64,000 bases of DNA from Manihot esculenta (GCF_001659605.2 NC_035174.2:22766027-22830026); one strand, 5' to 3'; counted from the stretch's first letter, positions 11,477 to 23,359 are shown. Notes: generated by a model not told the origin, from the letters alone. A program made the numbers and translations.

Positions 11477-11545
11477 GTGGTTTTGGCTCACGACGGCGCA
11501 TCAATGGTTGCATGAGTGAGATCTAGAGTTTCTACGAGAGATCTG

Positions 11546-14500
11546 ATGGCGACGGAGCGAGGGAACAGTAGCAAGGAGCAGAAGGCGGTGGCTGGTGCAG
11601 CAGAAAAATCACAAGGCATGGCCCAAGGAATGGGAGATCCTTTGAGTCTCCAAGCTTCTGATCATCCAGGTATGAACCTAGTCTCAGCACCTCTTATAGG
11701 ATCAAACTTCAGATCATGGACCAGGGCGATTAAAATCGCCCTAGGTGCCAAGATGAAGTTAGGGTTTGTCGAAGGAACAGTTTCGGCACCTAGCAAAGAC
11801 TCTGAGGGTTACGAACAATGGAAGAGATGTGACTTCATGGTCACATCCTGGATCCTTAACTCCATCTCCAAGGAACTGGTGGATGGTTTTATATACACTG
11901 CTTCAGCCAGAGATCTCTGGTTAGAAATATGTGAAAGGTTTGGAGAATGCAATGGCCCTATGATATATGAACTACACAGAAAAATCTCTCTTATGTCTCA
12001 AGAAAATGCCTCTGTTGCTGTCTACTTTACTAAGCTAAAGAGACTTTGGGATGAGTTGGGCTCTATGGAGACCCTCCCTACCTGTACATGTGGAGCCTCT
12101 AGGGCTATAGCAGAAATAACCAACAGAAACAGACTCATGCAGTTCCTGATGGGACTGAATGAGTCCTTTGGGTCTGTAAGGGACCAAGTACTGGGAATGG
12201 ATCCCCTACCAACAGTGAATAAGGCGTACTCAATGCTGGTGAAATTTGAATCTCAAAGGGAGATTTTGGGAGCCATGAGTGACAACTCTGAATCCCTTGT
12301 GTTGTTGAACAAAACCTACACTCAAAGTCAGGCCAGACCAAGAAAGCCTGACAACAAGAAGGGACATTGCACCTTCTGTAATATGAATGGGCACACTCGG
12401 GATGGGTGTTTTAGACTGATTGGATACCCTGATTGGTTCAAGTCAAAGAACAAAAATAACACACAAGGGGGAAAGGGATATGGAAACACCAGAATTATGG
12501 CTGCTATAGAACAAAATAAACCTGAAGAGGAAAATCCTCTTGACTATACTGATACATCAAGCAAGATAAATGAACTGACATCCATGCTGACCTCCCTAAA
12601 GCAAGAAGTTTCTCAACTTGTCAAAGGGAAAAGGAGCCTAGCTCCTGGGACATGCCTTGAACCTGAGTCACACTTCATCGACTTTGCAGGTAATCCTAAC
12701 TTTCATAAAGCCTGTTATGCACAATTGGACACTAATGATAGTTGGATCCTAGACACTGGAGCCACTAATCACATGTGCTCAAACAACAGTTTGTTTATCA
12801 CTTTACAGACACTACACAAGCATATATCTGTTTGCTTTCCAGATGGGAATACAACACAAGTGACTCAATCTGGAAGGCTAAACCTCTTTGGAAAATTACT
12901 TCTGAATGATGTTCTATATATTCCTCACTTTCAATACAATCTGGTATCCATTAGTCAATTGATGAATAGTCATGGATATTGTATAGTGATATGCCATCAT
13001 TACTGTATCATACAGGACCCTCTGAATAAGAAGGTGGTGGCCATAGGAAAGAAACAAAGAGATCTATTCAGACTGAATAAGATGAGTTTCTGTCAAACTG
13101 AGATTAGACATTGCCTAATGCAGATCATGAACTTAGATGCTAATCTTCACAACCTTGTAAATGCCATGCTCCCTGTGTTTGATTCAAATAAAGGAAACTT
13201 TATGGAATGTGAAAGGATATACATTTGTACAGTGAGCATGAATGATATGCATGATAGACTAGGACATGCATCTGTTAGCAAACTCAAACATATTAAGGGC
13301 ATAAACATCAATAATAATGCTATGACTTGCTGTCCCATCTGCCCTCTAGCAAAGCAAGCTAGATTACCCTTTCCTAGAAGTCATACTCTAGCTTCAAGAC
13401 CTTTTGAATTGATCCATATTGACATATGGGGACCTTATAAGACCGCTTCAATCACTGGAGCTAGATTATTCCTCACCATTGTTAATGATTACAGTAGGGT
13501 CGTATGGACCTTTATGATGCATTTAAAGGGCCAAACCTTTGGTCTTATTGAACACTTTATTCATATGGTTGAGAATCAATTCAACACTACCATTAAAACC
13601 ATTAGAACTGATAATGGAAAGGAATTTTTAAGTCATGCTTATAACTCTCTTCTTGCTAGTAAGGGAATTATACACCAGAAATCCTGCCCATACACTCCAC
13701 AGCAGAATGGAGTTGTGGAAAGGAAACATAGACACATACTTGACACTGCTAGAGCTTTGAAAGTGCAATCCTAAGTGCCTACCCAATTCTGGGCAGACTG
13801 CATCTTAACTGCCACCTATTTGATTAACAGAATGCCTATGTAAGGTTTTAATTGGACAACCCCATATGAAAGACTATATGGCACTTTACCTAACTATTCT
13901 CACTTGAGAAAGTTTGGATGCTTGTGTTATGCAACTACTGTGGGTACACATAAAGATAAATTTCAAGAGAGAGCCATTAAAGCCATAATGATGGGATATG
14001 CCAGTACTCGTAAAGCTTATAAGTTGTACAACATTGCTGATAAATCCTTTTTTATTAGTAGAGATGTAATTTTCCATGAAAATATCTTTCCCTTCCAAGG
14101 GTCAAGTGAAATAGAAGATTCTGTGCTTCCTATACCTGTGATTGAATGTGATTCCCCAAATCCTATTCCAAATAAATCTGGTCATACCAATAATGGCCTT
14201 CAGAACAGTCCCTCTGTTAGGAGGACTCAGAGACAGAGACAGACTCCTGTCTGGATGCAGAACTATGTTAACTCTTTGCATACATCTTCTGTGTCCTTTC
14301 ATCCATCACATAAGTCTTATATTTGCAATGTTAATAAAGTATATGAACCTTGCACATATTCCCAAGCATCTAAAGATGCCAATTGGATTGAAGCTATGAA
14401 GCAAGAGCTTCAGACTTTGGAAACCAATAATACTTGGGTACTCACCACTTTGCCAAAAAATAAAAAGGCAATAGGATGCAAATGGGTTTACAAAGTTAAA

Positions 14501-15880
14501 TTTAAACCCAATGGAGACGTAGAAAGGTATAAAGCCCGATTGGTAGCCAAAGGCTACAACCAAATAGAAGGGCTGGACTATAAAGACAGGTTTTCACCTG
14601 TAGCAAAGCTTACAACAGTAAGAATTCTCATTGTTATGGCCACCTCTAAACAATGACCAATATTTCAATTGGACATTAACAATGCCTTCCTTCATGGTTA
14701 TCTAAATGAAGAGGTGTACATGACACCACCTCAGGGCTATCACAAAGCCCGGCCAGGGCAAGTTTGCTTGCTTAAAAGGTCCCTATACGGGCTTAAACAA
14801 GCTTCTAGGCAATGGAATATTGAGTTCACTAATTTTCTCAAAAAATTAGGCTTTGTTCAATCTACTCATGACCATTGTCTCTTTACACAACACACTGGCA
14901 ATTTGATTCTGATTTTACTTATGTATGTTGATGATGTGATTTTGACTGGGAACTCTATTGATGCTATAAATAAGTGCAAACTTGCATTAGACTCAAAGTT
15001 CACTATCAAAGATTTGGGACCTATGAAATACTTTTTGGGGCTGGAGGTTGCTAGATCTACTCAAGCAACTATTCTCAGCCAAATTAAATACATTTCGGAT
15101 GTATTAAAGGATGCTGGGATGTTTTATTGTAAACCAGCCTCTTGTCCCTTACCTCAAGGGTTACATTTATCTCCTGATTCAGGAGAAATTCTTGATGAGC
15201 CTGACATGTACCTAAGGCTCCTTGGCAGGCTTCTTTATATTAATCTTATAAGGCCTGATATATGCTATGCTGTTCAACATTTAAGTCAGTTTATGAGCAT
15301 GCCCCGAAAGCCTCATTGGGAGGCTGCTCTACATGTGCTTCGCTATCTCAAAGGCACCCTCTATCAGGGGCTTCATTATCCTGTGAGCAATGATTTATGC
15401 TTGAATGCCTATTGTGATTCTGATTGGGCTGCCTGCACTTTTTCAAGAAAATCTCTATCTGGATACTGCATATACTTGGGTCCTTGCCTCATATCTTGGA
15501 AGACGAAGAAACAAACCACTGTTTCTAAATCTTCAGCTGAGGCTGAATATCGTGCAATGGCTAACACTGTTTGTGAGCTACTTTGGATTAGCTATGTTTT
15601 GCAGGACTTGCAGGTTGACATCCAGCTGCCTATTCCACTGCATTGTGACAGCAAGGCAGCAATGCATATTGCAGCTAACCCAGTATTTCATGAGCGCACG
15701 AAGCATATTGAAATAGATTGCCATCTTGTCCGGGACCAGCTTCAACAAGGCTTTATCCTACCTAGTCATCTCCCTACTCAAGAACAATTGGCAGACATCT
15801 TCACCAAAGTACTGCCTACATCTCGCCATGACAATCTCACTCGCAAGTTGAACTTATTGCCTTTACCAACTTCAACTTGA
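11546..15880 (+). pseudogene. Copia gag-pol polyprotein with three in-frame stops
   Basis: One frame, starting at the first ATG after the primer site (11546), encodes the whole polyprotein up to TGA 15878-15880. Order: copia gag N-terminus (LVSAPLIGSNFRSWTRAI, near residue 45), a CCHC zinc knuckle (CTFCNMNGHTRDGC), protease (ILDTGATNHM), integrase with its HHCC part and core ([28 protein letters not shown]), RT (GCKWVYKVKF, FLHGYLNEEVYM, YVDDVILTGN) and RNase H (AYCDSDWAACTFSRKSLSGY, SSAEAEYRAMA, ADIFTKVLP). Stops are TAA 13772-13774 and TAA 13841-13843 in the integrase, and TGA 14654-14656 in the RT. Each is one base from a sense codon and no indel shifts the frame. Domains before and after each stop stay intact. 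Clade within copia not assigned. Confidence 0.93.
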
Positions 15881-15888
15881 GGAGGGGG
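15877..15888 (+). other. Polypurine tract of copia element 1
   Basis: TTGAGGAGGGGG directly abuts the right LTR and is the expected plus-strand primer. The pol stop codon lies within it, as is common in compact copia elements. Confidence 0.85.
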
Positions 15889-16091
15889 TGTTGAAACTGT
15901 GTCGTTTCTTCTTTTACTTTTGTTCATTGTAATAGAGCTGAGTTGGAATTTTGTAATTGGGTTATTTGCACAAGATGTGCACGTGCACTTGTCTGCTACA
16001 TAAAGAAGCAAGATGCTTCTAGATCTCACTGTAACGTCTTTCTTATTTCAGAAATAAGAACTCAAAGTTTTTTTTCTCTCTCTTTCGAACA
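15889..16091 (+). repeat. Right LTR of copia element 1
   Basis: 203 bp, same ends as the left LTR and four substitutions from it (for example GTGCATGTGCAC versus GTGCACGTGCAC). It is followed by the CTAAT target duplication. Confidence 0.95.
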
Positions 16092-16214
16092 CTAATAATG
16101 CAATTTTTATTCATAAAATTTAAAAAATCCTTTTAAAATATTTCAACTTTAATAATAATTAATAAAAAAATTTAATTTGTGCTACTATATTTGTAAATAA
16201 TTAACTACTATTTC
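16092..16214. repeat. 123-bp direct repeat, left copy
   Basis: The stretch from CTAATAATGCAATTT to AACTACTATTTC recurs at 39523-39645 in the same orientation with only two differences. The two copies bracket segment copy B and the elements nested in it. If the later copia element 1 is removed, the match extends about 13 bp further left (TTATTRAACTAAT). Confidence 0.93.
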
Positions 16215-16223
16215 AGTATTCAG

Positions 16224-16748
16224 CTTTGTCCTAAATTTTTAAGAGAAAAAAAAATGGATATGCAACTAGGGTTTGGAATAAGAAATATATAATACTTATT
16301 TTACTGGCTAAGATAATTTAATAAAATGAATAAATGATTCAGATGTAAAGGTAATGTTACAAGAAAAAAGGAAAAAAGAAAAAAAAAAGAGAGAGAAAAG
16401 GATAGGAATTGAACACTGGATGTCTATTTTTTTTTTTAGAGGAAAAACCCCTTAAGCACTAGACTACAAATAACATTACTAATAGAATGTCACTAAAATA
16501 ATAAATATTGATTTAGTTGAGGTTTTTTCATTCTTTTACCTCCTAAAACTAAATTGAACCGATAAAATTAAATTTTTTTAAAAGATATAATTAATTTGAA
16601 TTAAATTATCTAATTAATCAAACTAAATTTTTTATTCGATTCAATTCAATCAATTTATTCAGTTTAAACCGAATATTATTCACTCTTAATCATACACACA
16701 ATTTTTTTTATCAATTTAACTCATTCATTTTTAAAACTAATTAAATAC
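16224..16748. repeat. Duplicated segment copy B, left part
   Basis: Aligns to about 4811-5295 of copy A (AGGGTTTGG, AAACCCCTTAAGCA, AATGTCACTAAAATAATA). The alignment breaks exactly at the outer copia's left end and resumes after its right end at 37242, which shows that the copia inserted into this segment. 16744-16748 (AATAC) is the left target-site duplication. Confidence 0.85.
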
Positions 16749-17238
16749 TGTTAGACCTAAATGTCTTAATCCTTGTTTTGATGATTAATAAACAATTGAT
16801 GTGCTACTAATTATCTTCAAAGGTGTTTTGTATTGAGCTTGCAGGTCCCTTATTAAAATAAATGGAATTGCTTCAGTCACAAGAGTGAAAAGTGCTAATT
16901 ATGGAAGCATACTACAAGAAAGGGATTATAAAGTATTTTCTTTCTTATTATACGTTGCCAATTTATTTATTGTGAATTTCAGGTAATTAATTGTGATGGC
17001 TCAAGGTTTCCTTCTTTTCTAAAAGTTTTTTAGATATGGCCATTTTTTTAAAGTACTTGACTTTTAGGGACTAAAATGAAATTTTCCAAAAGAAGTGATT
17101 TTGAAATGATTCTTTATCAAAATGAAAGATCTAAAAATATACGTTACAAAAATTCAAACGGATTGAAAAATGGAATTTTATAGCCTAAGTTATGATTTTT
17201 CAAAGATTTAAAGAAGGATTTTTGTGCCCCCTAAACAC

Positions 17239-17614
17239 AACCTTCGGCTTCCGAAAGTCAGGGACAGAAACGAAAGTCCCATATGTTCGGCCGCCGAACA
17301 TTGACTTTCGGCCGCCGAAAGTGGTTTTTCAACCAGCCCCCTAAAGTGCAACCTTCGGCTTCCGAAAGTGAGGGACAGAGACAAAAGTCCCGCACTTTCG
17401 GCCGCCGAACTTTTAACCTTCGGCCGCCGAAAGTATGTTTTAAGTCTGCCTCCGAAGCCAAAAGTTCGGTTTCCGAAAGAGAGGAACAGAGACGAAAGTC
17501 ACCCAAGTTCGGCCGCCGAACTATGACTTTAGGCCGCCGAAATTTCTTTTTTAAAGGAATAGTTTCTTCACCTCAAATGGTTCGGCCGCCGAACTCTAAG
17601 CTTAGGCCGCCGAA
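17239..17614 (+). promoter_or_regulatory. GCC-box-like motif array in copia LTR
   Basis: Eight copies of TTCGGCCGCCGAA or close variants (for example at 17286, 17307, 17580) and three TTCGG(CT/TT)TCCGAA variants lie within about 380 bp, just upstream of the TATA box. The core GCCGCC is the known binding core of AP2/ERF transcription factors. Each unit is a near-palindrome (TTCGG/CCGAA arms), CpG- and CHG-rich in an AT-rich region. Function as an enhancer is inferred from position. The Arg/Ala-rich frames read through it are artefacts. Confidence 0.75.
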
Positions 17615-17711
17615 CCTGAGTTTTTCTGGGCACGGTATAACGGTTATTTCTGAACATAAACGGCTCTATTTGCATTTAATGCATCCCCAACGGCCATATT
17701 TATGATAGAAC

Positions 17712-17719
17712 TATAAATA
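17712..17719 (+). promoter_or_regulatory. TATA box of the copia LTR
   Basis: TATAAATA, about 100 bp after the motif array and 490 bp before the LTR end. The same sequence is at 36750-36757 in the right LTR. Confidence 0.7.
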
Positions 17720-18204
17720 CAACTTGCTTTTGATGTTAAGAGGTTACAACAACTATCTAAGCAAAACATTTATTGAGATTACAGCGTTTTTCATTCTCTC
17801 TCTCTCTAAACCTTGAGCCAAAGCATTAATTTCTTGAAAGCCTGTTTTTGAGTTGTAATTGGTTGGCTTTTCAGAGTGAGTAAAGGTTGTTGAGAGATTT
17901 TGTTGTTGTGAGTGTGGCATTGAGCAAAGAATTGCTCTTGAGTGAAAAAGAGATTTGTAAAGAGCAAAGGCTTGCTCTAAGATTGTAAGGGTTTTAATCT
18001 TCACCCAAAGAAGATTTGATAGTGGAGTTGAACTCTCAAGGTGGACCTTGAGGAGAGGACGTAGGCTTGGGATAGCTGAACCTTTATAAATCCCTGTGTT
18101 GATTATCCTCTTCCTTATTGCCTTCTAATTTGTGCTTTTTTCCTTTAAATTTTTTATAAACCCAATTCACCCCCCCCTCTTGGGTTGCTTCAAGGGACAA
18201 CAAG

Positions 18205-18220
18205 TGGTATCAGAGCAGGT
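18205..18220 (+). other. Primer-binding site of SIRE-like copia
   Basis: TGGTATCAGAGCAGGT, two bases after the left LTR, complementary to the initiator methionine tRNA 3' end. Confidence 0.93.
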
Positions 18221-18261
18221 CTCCTATCTTGAAGATATAATTATCTTGGAGTAAAGATCAA

Positions 18262-20175
18262 ATGGCAGCCCTCAATTCTCAAGAAGGTCAATCGGTTGTG
18301 AGACCACCTTTCTTTGATGGAAATGACTTTCTATATTGGAAAAATAGAATGTATTATTTCCTCAAATCGGAAGGAGTTGATTTGTGGGATATTGTAGAGA
18401 ATGGTCCTTTCTTTCCCACTAGAATGATAGATGGAAACCAAGAGCAAAAACCTAAGAGTGAATGGAGTGAACTAGAGAAGAGAAGGGTAGCCCTTAATGA
18501 CAAAGCCATTCACATCTTATTTTGTGCTCTTAGTAGAAGTGAGTACAACAAAGTGTGCATGAAGTCTACCGCAAAGGAAATTTGGGATGCTTTGGTTGTC
18601 ACTCATGAAGGAACTAATCAAGTCAAAGAAAACAAGATGGAATCCCTCATTTACCAATATGAGTTGTTCAAAATGAAATCCGATGAAACTATTAGTCAAA
18701 TGTATGATAGGTTCATTGAGATCATTGGAGGGATGAAATCTCTTGGGAAGTCATTCACAAATGAAGAGTTGGTGAAGAAAATCCTTAGATGTCTACCTAA
18801 AGAATGGCTACCAAAGGTAACTTCTTTAAAGGATGCCAAAGACTTGAGCAAAGTGCAATTGGATGAACTCTTGGGGAATCTCATTGACTATGAGATGACT
18901 CTAAAGAGAGAGCAAGTGGAGGAACCTAGCAAGATGAAAAAGAACATTGCTCTAAGGGTAGCCTCCGAAGATACTAGTGAGGAAGAAGAAGAGATAAGTG
19001 AGGAAGAACTAGCCTTGGTAACTAGGAGAATAAGGAAGTTGCTTCTTCAAAATAAAAAGTTCATCCCAAGGAAGAATTTTAGAAAGGAAAAGGGTGAATC
19101 AAGCAAAAAGGAAGTTGTCATTTGCTATGAGTGCAATAAGCCGGGTCACTACAAAGTGGATTGTCCCAAGTTGAAGAAGCCTATCAAGAAGTTCAAGAAG
19201 AAGGCCTTCAAAGCAACATGGGATGAGTCAAGTGATACCGAAGAGGAGGAGGTTGGTGATGAAATTGCCAACATGTGCTTCATGGCTCTAGAGGAAAGCT
19301 CCGATGAGGTAACTATACTTGATGACTCTACTTTATGTGATGATGTTGTTGAGTTTTCATATGATGAACTTGTAGGTGCTTTAAAATTGATGAATGATGA
19401 GCTTGAAAAGAGTCATAAGAAAAACAAGTTTTTGAAATGTGAGTTAGCTAGCTTGAAAAAGGAAAGTGAGAACTCACCTAAGGAACCTTTACCCTTAAAT
19501 GATCCTTTACAAAAATCCTTAGATGAGCTCTCATTAGAAAATAAAAAGTTGAAAAATGAAGTCCTTGAGTTGAAAAATTCTCTTTCAAAATTTTTAAAAG
19601 GCAAGGACAAACTTGATGAAATTTTAGACTCTCAAAGGTCTCCTAGCATCAAGTATGGCCTTGGCTATAATAAATCAACTCAAGCAAACTTTTCTAAAAT
19701 CGTTTTTGTTAAAGCTACTAACTCACATGAACCTAAGATTTCTAGCTCAAATGGAAATGTGCCTAAAGCCTCTACTAGTAATATGTCTATGAGAAATGCA
19801 CATGTACACCAATCCACTAGTCACAATACTCATATAAGACACACACCTAGGCAATTTGCATATAAGAGAAATGATCATTATAGAACACACACTTCTAGTT
19901 CACAAAATCACCACTCTAATCATATCTCTTGTTCACATGCTTTTAATAAACAAAGAAGAAATGGCCACATGAGAACTCAAACACACTCACTCACCTATGG
20001 ACCTAGAATAAGAAGGTTCAATGGTCATTGTCACTATTGTGGCAAGTTCGGTCATACCAATTATAAGTGCACTATTAGAAAATTGCATCTTGGATATGGT
20101 AGCATATGGAGATTGGATAGTGGAATGACTAACCCCCAAGGACCCAAGTACATTTGGGTACCTAAAAGTGTTTGA
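18262..20175 (+). CDS. Copia (SIRE-type) Gag, 637 aa
   Basis: Gag forms the virus-like particle and binds the element RNA. The ATG at 18262 is the first after the primer site and opens an uninterrupted 637-codon frame. The N-terminal part has the copia gag start (RPPFFDGNDFLYWKNRM, residues about 14-30). A basic/acidic linker leads to a CCHC zinc knuckle (CYECNKPGHYKVDC, about residue 292), then a long Lys/Glu-rich coiled-coil region (about 370-450), a His/Ser-rich stretch and a second CCHC knuckle (CHYCGKFGHTNYKC, about residue 590). It ends WVPKSV-TGA. Two knuckles and a length over 600 aa suit SIRE elements. Pol opens 12 bp downstream in another frame, so Gag-Pol fusion would need a frameshift, or an indel has separated the two. 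Confidence 0.9.
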   Translation: MAALNSQEGQSVVRPPFFDGNDFLYWKNRMYYFLKSEGVDLWDIVENGPFFPTRMIDGNQEQKPKSEWSELEKRRVALNDKAIHILFCALSRSEYNKVCMKSTAKEIWDALVVTHEGTNQVKENKMESLIYQYELFKMKSDETISQMYDRFIEIIGGMKSLGKSFTNEELVKKILRCLPKEWLPKVTSLKDAKDLSKVQLDELLGNLIDYEMTLKREQVEEPSKMKKNIALRVASEDTSEEEEEISEEELALVTRRIRKLLLQNKKFIPRKNFRKEKGESSKKEVVICYECNKPGHYKVDCPKLKKPIKKFKKKAFKATWDESSDTEEEEVGDEIANMCFMALEESSDEVTILDDSTLCDDVVEFSYDELVGALKLMNDELEKSHKKNKFLKCELASLKKESENSPKEPLPLNDPLQKSLDELSLENKKLKNEVLELKNSLSKFLKGKDKLDEILDSQRSPSIKYGLGYNKSTQANFSKIVFVKATNSHEPKISSSNGNVPKASTSNMSMRNAHVHQSTSHNTHIRHTPRQFAYKRNDHYRTHTSSSQNHHSNHISCSHAFNKQRRNGHMRTQTHSLTYGPRIRRFNGHCHYCGKFGHTNYKCTIRKLHLGYGSIWRLDSGMTNPQGPKYIWVPKSV

Positions 20176-20189
20176 ATTCCTTTTTCTAG

Positions 20190-23100
20190 GTGTGCTTGAA
20201 ATCCTCAAAAATTGAAAGCAAATGGTATCTAGATAGTGGATGTTCAAGGCACATGACCGGAAATTCAAGCCACTTCATCTATCTTGAAAAGAAAGACGGA
20301 AGTGGACAAGTAACTTTTGGAGACAATGGAAAAGGTAAAATTATTGGCATAGGTAAAGTCGGTAAGGAAAACTCTCCTATTCTTGATAAAGTTCTATTAG
20401 TTGATGGTTTGAAGCATAATTTATTAATTGTAAGTCAATTATGTGATAAAGGTTGTAGAGTTATCTTTGAACCAAAATCATGTTTTGTTTCTAGAATGTC
20501 GGATAACAAAATATTGTTTGTTGGTGAAAGAGTTGAAAATATTTATCTTATTGACTTACAAGCTATGACTAACCAAGATATGAAGTGCTTTATGTCTATT
20601 AGTGATAACTCTTGGATTTGGCATAGAAGGCTTTCTCATGCTAGCATGGATCTCCTCAAAAATTTAAGCAAAGATGAGCTAGTTGATGGCCTTCCAAAGA
20701 TCAAATATGAAAAGGACAAAATATGTGATGCATGTCAAATGGGTAAGCAAGTTAAGAGTTCCTTTAAAGCTATTAATAAGGTAATCTCTTCTAGACCTTT
20801 GCAACTCTTGCATATGGATTTATTTGGTCCAACTAGAGTAGCTAGTCTTGGTGGCATGCATTATTGTTTTGTTATAGTTGATGACTACTCTAGGTATACT
20901 TGGGTTGTGTTCCTTGCTCATAAGGATGATTGTTTTGATGCTTTTAAAAGTTTTACAAAGAAAGTTCAAAATGAAAAGGATTTTCAAATTTCTTCAATAA
21001 GGAGTGATCATGGTAGAGAATTTGAAAATGAAAAATTTGAAGTCTTTTGTAATAAATTAGGGATCACTCATAATTTTTCATCTCCTAGGACTCCCCAACA
21101 AAATGGTGTTGTTGAAAGAAAAAATAGAACTCTTTTAGATATGGGGAGGACTATGTTAAGAGAATATAATTTACCTACTTATTTTTGGGCGGAAGCCATA
21201 AATACGGCTTGTTATGTTTCAAATAGAGTTTTAATTAGACCTCTCTTAAATAAGACTCCTTATGAGCTTTGGAATGGAAGGAAACCTAGAGTTAGTTATT
21301 TTAGAGTTTTTGGTTGTAAATGCTTCATATTAAACAATAAGGATAATCTAGGCAAATTTGACTCCAAAACCGATGAAGGTATCTTCTTGGGATACTCTAT
21401 CTCTAGTAAATCATATAGAGTATTCAATAAAAGAACCTTGATAGTTGAAGAGTCAATGCATGTTGTTTTTGATGAATCTAATCCCTTTGCTCCTAGAAAG
21501 GAGGTATCTTGTGATGATGATCTTGTAGGTAACCTTGATGAGTTGACCTTTGAAGATCCTCAACCTCATGGAGATCAAAGTCAACCCAAGGAGGATTCAA
21601 TAGAGGCAAAGGAAGATGAAGTTGGACTTCAAGAGCAACAAATACAAATTACACAAAGTCAAGGAGTCCAACATGACTTGCCAAAGGATTGGGCCTACAA
21701 GAAAGATCATCCCAAGGATCAAATAATTGGTGATATATCACAAGGGGTAACTACTAGATCTTCTATTAGACATGTATGTAATAATATTGCATTCATATCT
21801 CATATAGAACCTAAGTCTATAGATAAGGCTATTAGTGATGAGAGTTGGGTTCTTGCTATGCAAGAAGAACTCAACCAATTTGAAAGAAACAAGGTTTGGA
21901 CCTTAGTTTCTAGACCAAAACATCACCCCACCATAGGCACCAAATGGGTGTTTAGAAATAAGCTTGATGAAGATGGCAATATCATTAGAAACAAAGCTAG
22001 GTTGGTAGCTAAAGGCTATAACCAAGAGGAGGGCATAGACTATGATGAAACTTTTGCCCCCGTAGCTAGATTAGAAGCCATTAGAATCTTGCTTGCATAT
22101 GCATCATACATGAATTTTAATCTCTTTCAAATGGATGTGAAAAGTGCTTTTTTAAATGGTTTTATTGAGGAGGAGGTTTATGTTGAGCAACCTCCGGGGT
22201 TTGAAAATCATGACCTTCCAAATCATGTTTTTAAATTGTCTAAAGCTTTATATGGTTTAAAACAAGCTCCAAGAGCTTGGTATGAAAGACTAAGCAATTT
22301 TCTTTTGCAAAATGGTTTTTCAAAAGGCAAAGTGGTTTTTCAAAAGGCAAAGTGGATACAACACTCTTTGTAAAAAATCATGAAAATGACATCCTTGTAG
22401 TACAAATATATGTTGATGATATTATATTTGGTGCTACTAATGTGTGCTTGTGTGAAGAGTTCTCAAAAGTTATGAAAAGTGAGTTTGAGATGAGCATGAT
22501 GGGAGAACTCAAATTCTTCCTTGGGCTTCAAATCAAACAAGCTAAGGATGGCATCTTCATCAACCAAGCCAAATACACAAAGGAGCTAATCAAAAGGTTT
22601 GGAATGGAGAATAGCAAGCCTAGTAGAACTCCAATGAGCACAAACACCAAGCTTGACAAGGATGAAAAGGGTAAGCCAATTGATGAAAAGCTCTATAGAG
22701 GTATGATCGGAAGCCTTTTATATCTCACCGCATCTAGACCGGATATCATGTTTTCCGTATGCTTATGTGCACGTTTTCAATCATGTCCTAAAGAGTCTCA
22801 TTTGCATGCCGTTAAACGCATTCTTAGATATTTAAATGGTTCATTGCATTTGGGGTTATGGTATCCTAGAAGTACATCCTTTAGTTTATGTTCCTACTCG
22901 GATGCCGACTTTGCCGGAAGCATTCTTGATAGGAAAAGTACCTCGGGTACTTGTCAACTTCTAGGACAATCCCTTGTTTCTTGGTGTAGCAAGAAACAAA
23001 ATTCGGTTGCACTTTCAACCGCCGAAGCCGAATATGTGGCGGCGGGTCTTTGTTGTAGTCAAATCCTTTGGATTAAGCAACAATTAAGAGACTTTGAAGT

Positions 23101-23359
23101 GTCTCTTGATCACATTCCTATTAAGTGTGATAATACAAGTGCAATCAATTTAACCAAGAACCCCATTCAACATTCTAGAACTAAGTACATTGACATTAGA
23201 CATCATTTCATTCGTGATCATGTGTTAAATGGTGATGTTGTTCTTGAATTTGTGGATACAAACAATCAATTAGCTGATATTTTCACTAAACCCTTAAATG
23301 AAGAAAGATTTAACTTCATTAAAAGGGAATTGGGAATGCTAGATGGTGTTGTGTGTTGA
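20190..23359 (+). pseudogene. Copia (SIRE-type) Pol, frameshifted by a 20-bp duplication
   Basis: Pol is complete in domain order but split between two frames. The first frame (20190-22373) has protease ([14 protein letters not shown]), integrase HHCC ([17 protein letters not shown]), the integrase core ([30 protein letters not shown]) and the RT N-terminal half ([39 protein letters not shown]). The second (up to 23359) has the RT catalytic YVDDIIFGAT, then RNase H (SYSDADFAGSILDRKSTSG, STAEAEYVAA) and ADIFTKPL. The break is at 22316-22355, where the same 20 bp occur twice in tandem; 20 is not a multiple of three. It opens straight after TAG 20187-20189 with no ATG of its own. Otherwise no stops, so the damage is slight. 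Confidence 0.93.
22316..22355 (+). repeat. 20-bp tandem duplication in the RT gene
   Basis: TTTTTCAAAAGGCAAAGTGG occurs at 22316-22335 and again at 22336-22355 with no difference. It shifts the pol frame just before the RT catalytic block. Confidence 0.96.

Larger units (their letters stand above)
11262..16091 (+). mobile_element. Complete Ty1/copia LTR retrotransposon (copia element 1)
   Basis: A full element of about 4.8 kb: two 203-bp LTRs (11262-11464 and 15889-16091), each TGTTGAAACT...TTTCGAACA, a primer-binding site directly after the left LTR, gag-pol in the order protease, integrase, RT, RNase H, and a purine tract before the right LTR. The 5-bp target duplication CTAAT is present on both sides (11257-11261 and 16092-16096). 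The LTRs differ at four of 203 positions, so insertion is fairly recent. The single long polyprotein frame has three stop codons and no frameshift, so the copy is probably not self-sufficient. Confidence 0.95.
16749..18202 (+). repeat. Left LTR of SIRE-like copia
   Basis: 1454 bp. It contains an array of TTCGGCCGCCGAA-type motifs (17239-17614), then a TATAAATA box at 17712-17719 and a CTCTCTCTCTCT run. The likely layout is upstream control region, promoter, then R/U5. Confidence 0.94.

Noticed and set aside
17258..17705. Open frames on both strands with repeated FGRRT, SAAE and RRPK words
   Set aside because: They are translations of the TTCGGCCGCCGAA array in the copia LTR. The same words appear in all frames and strands and again in the gypsy LTR (27523-27930, 34939-35346), as expected from a DNA motif and not a gene.
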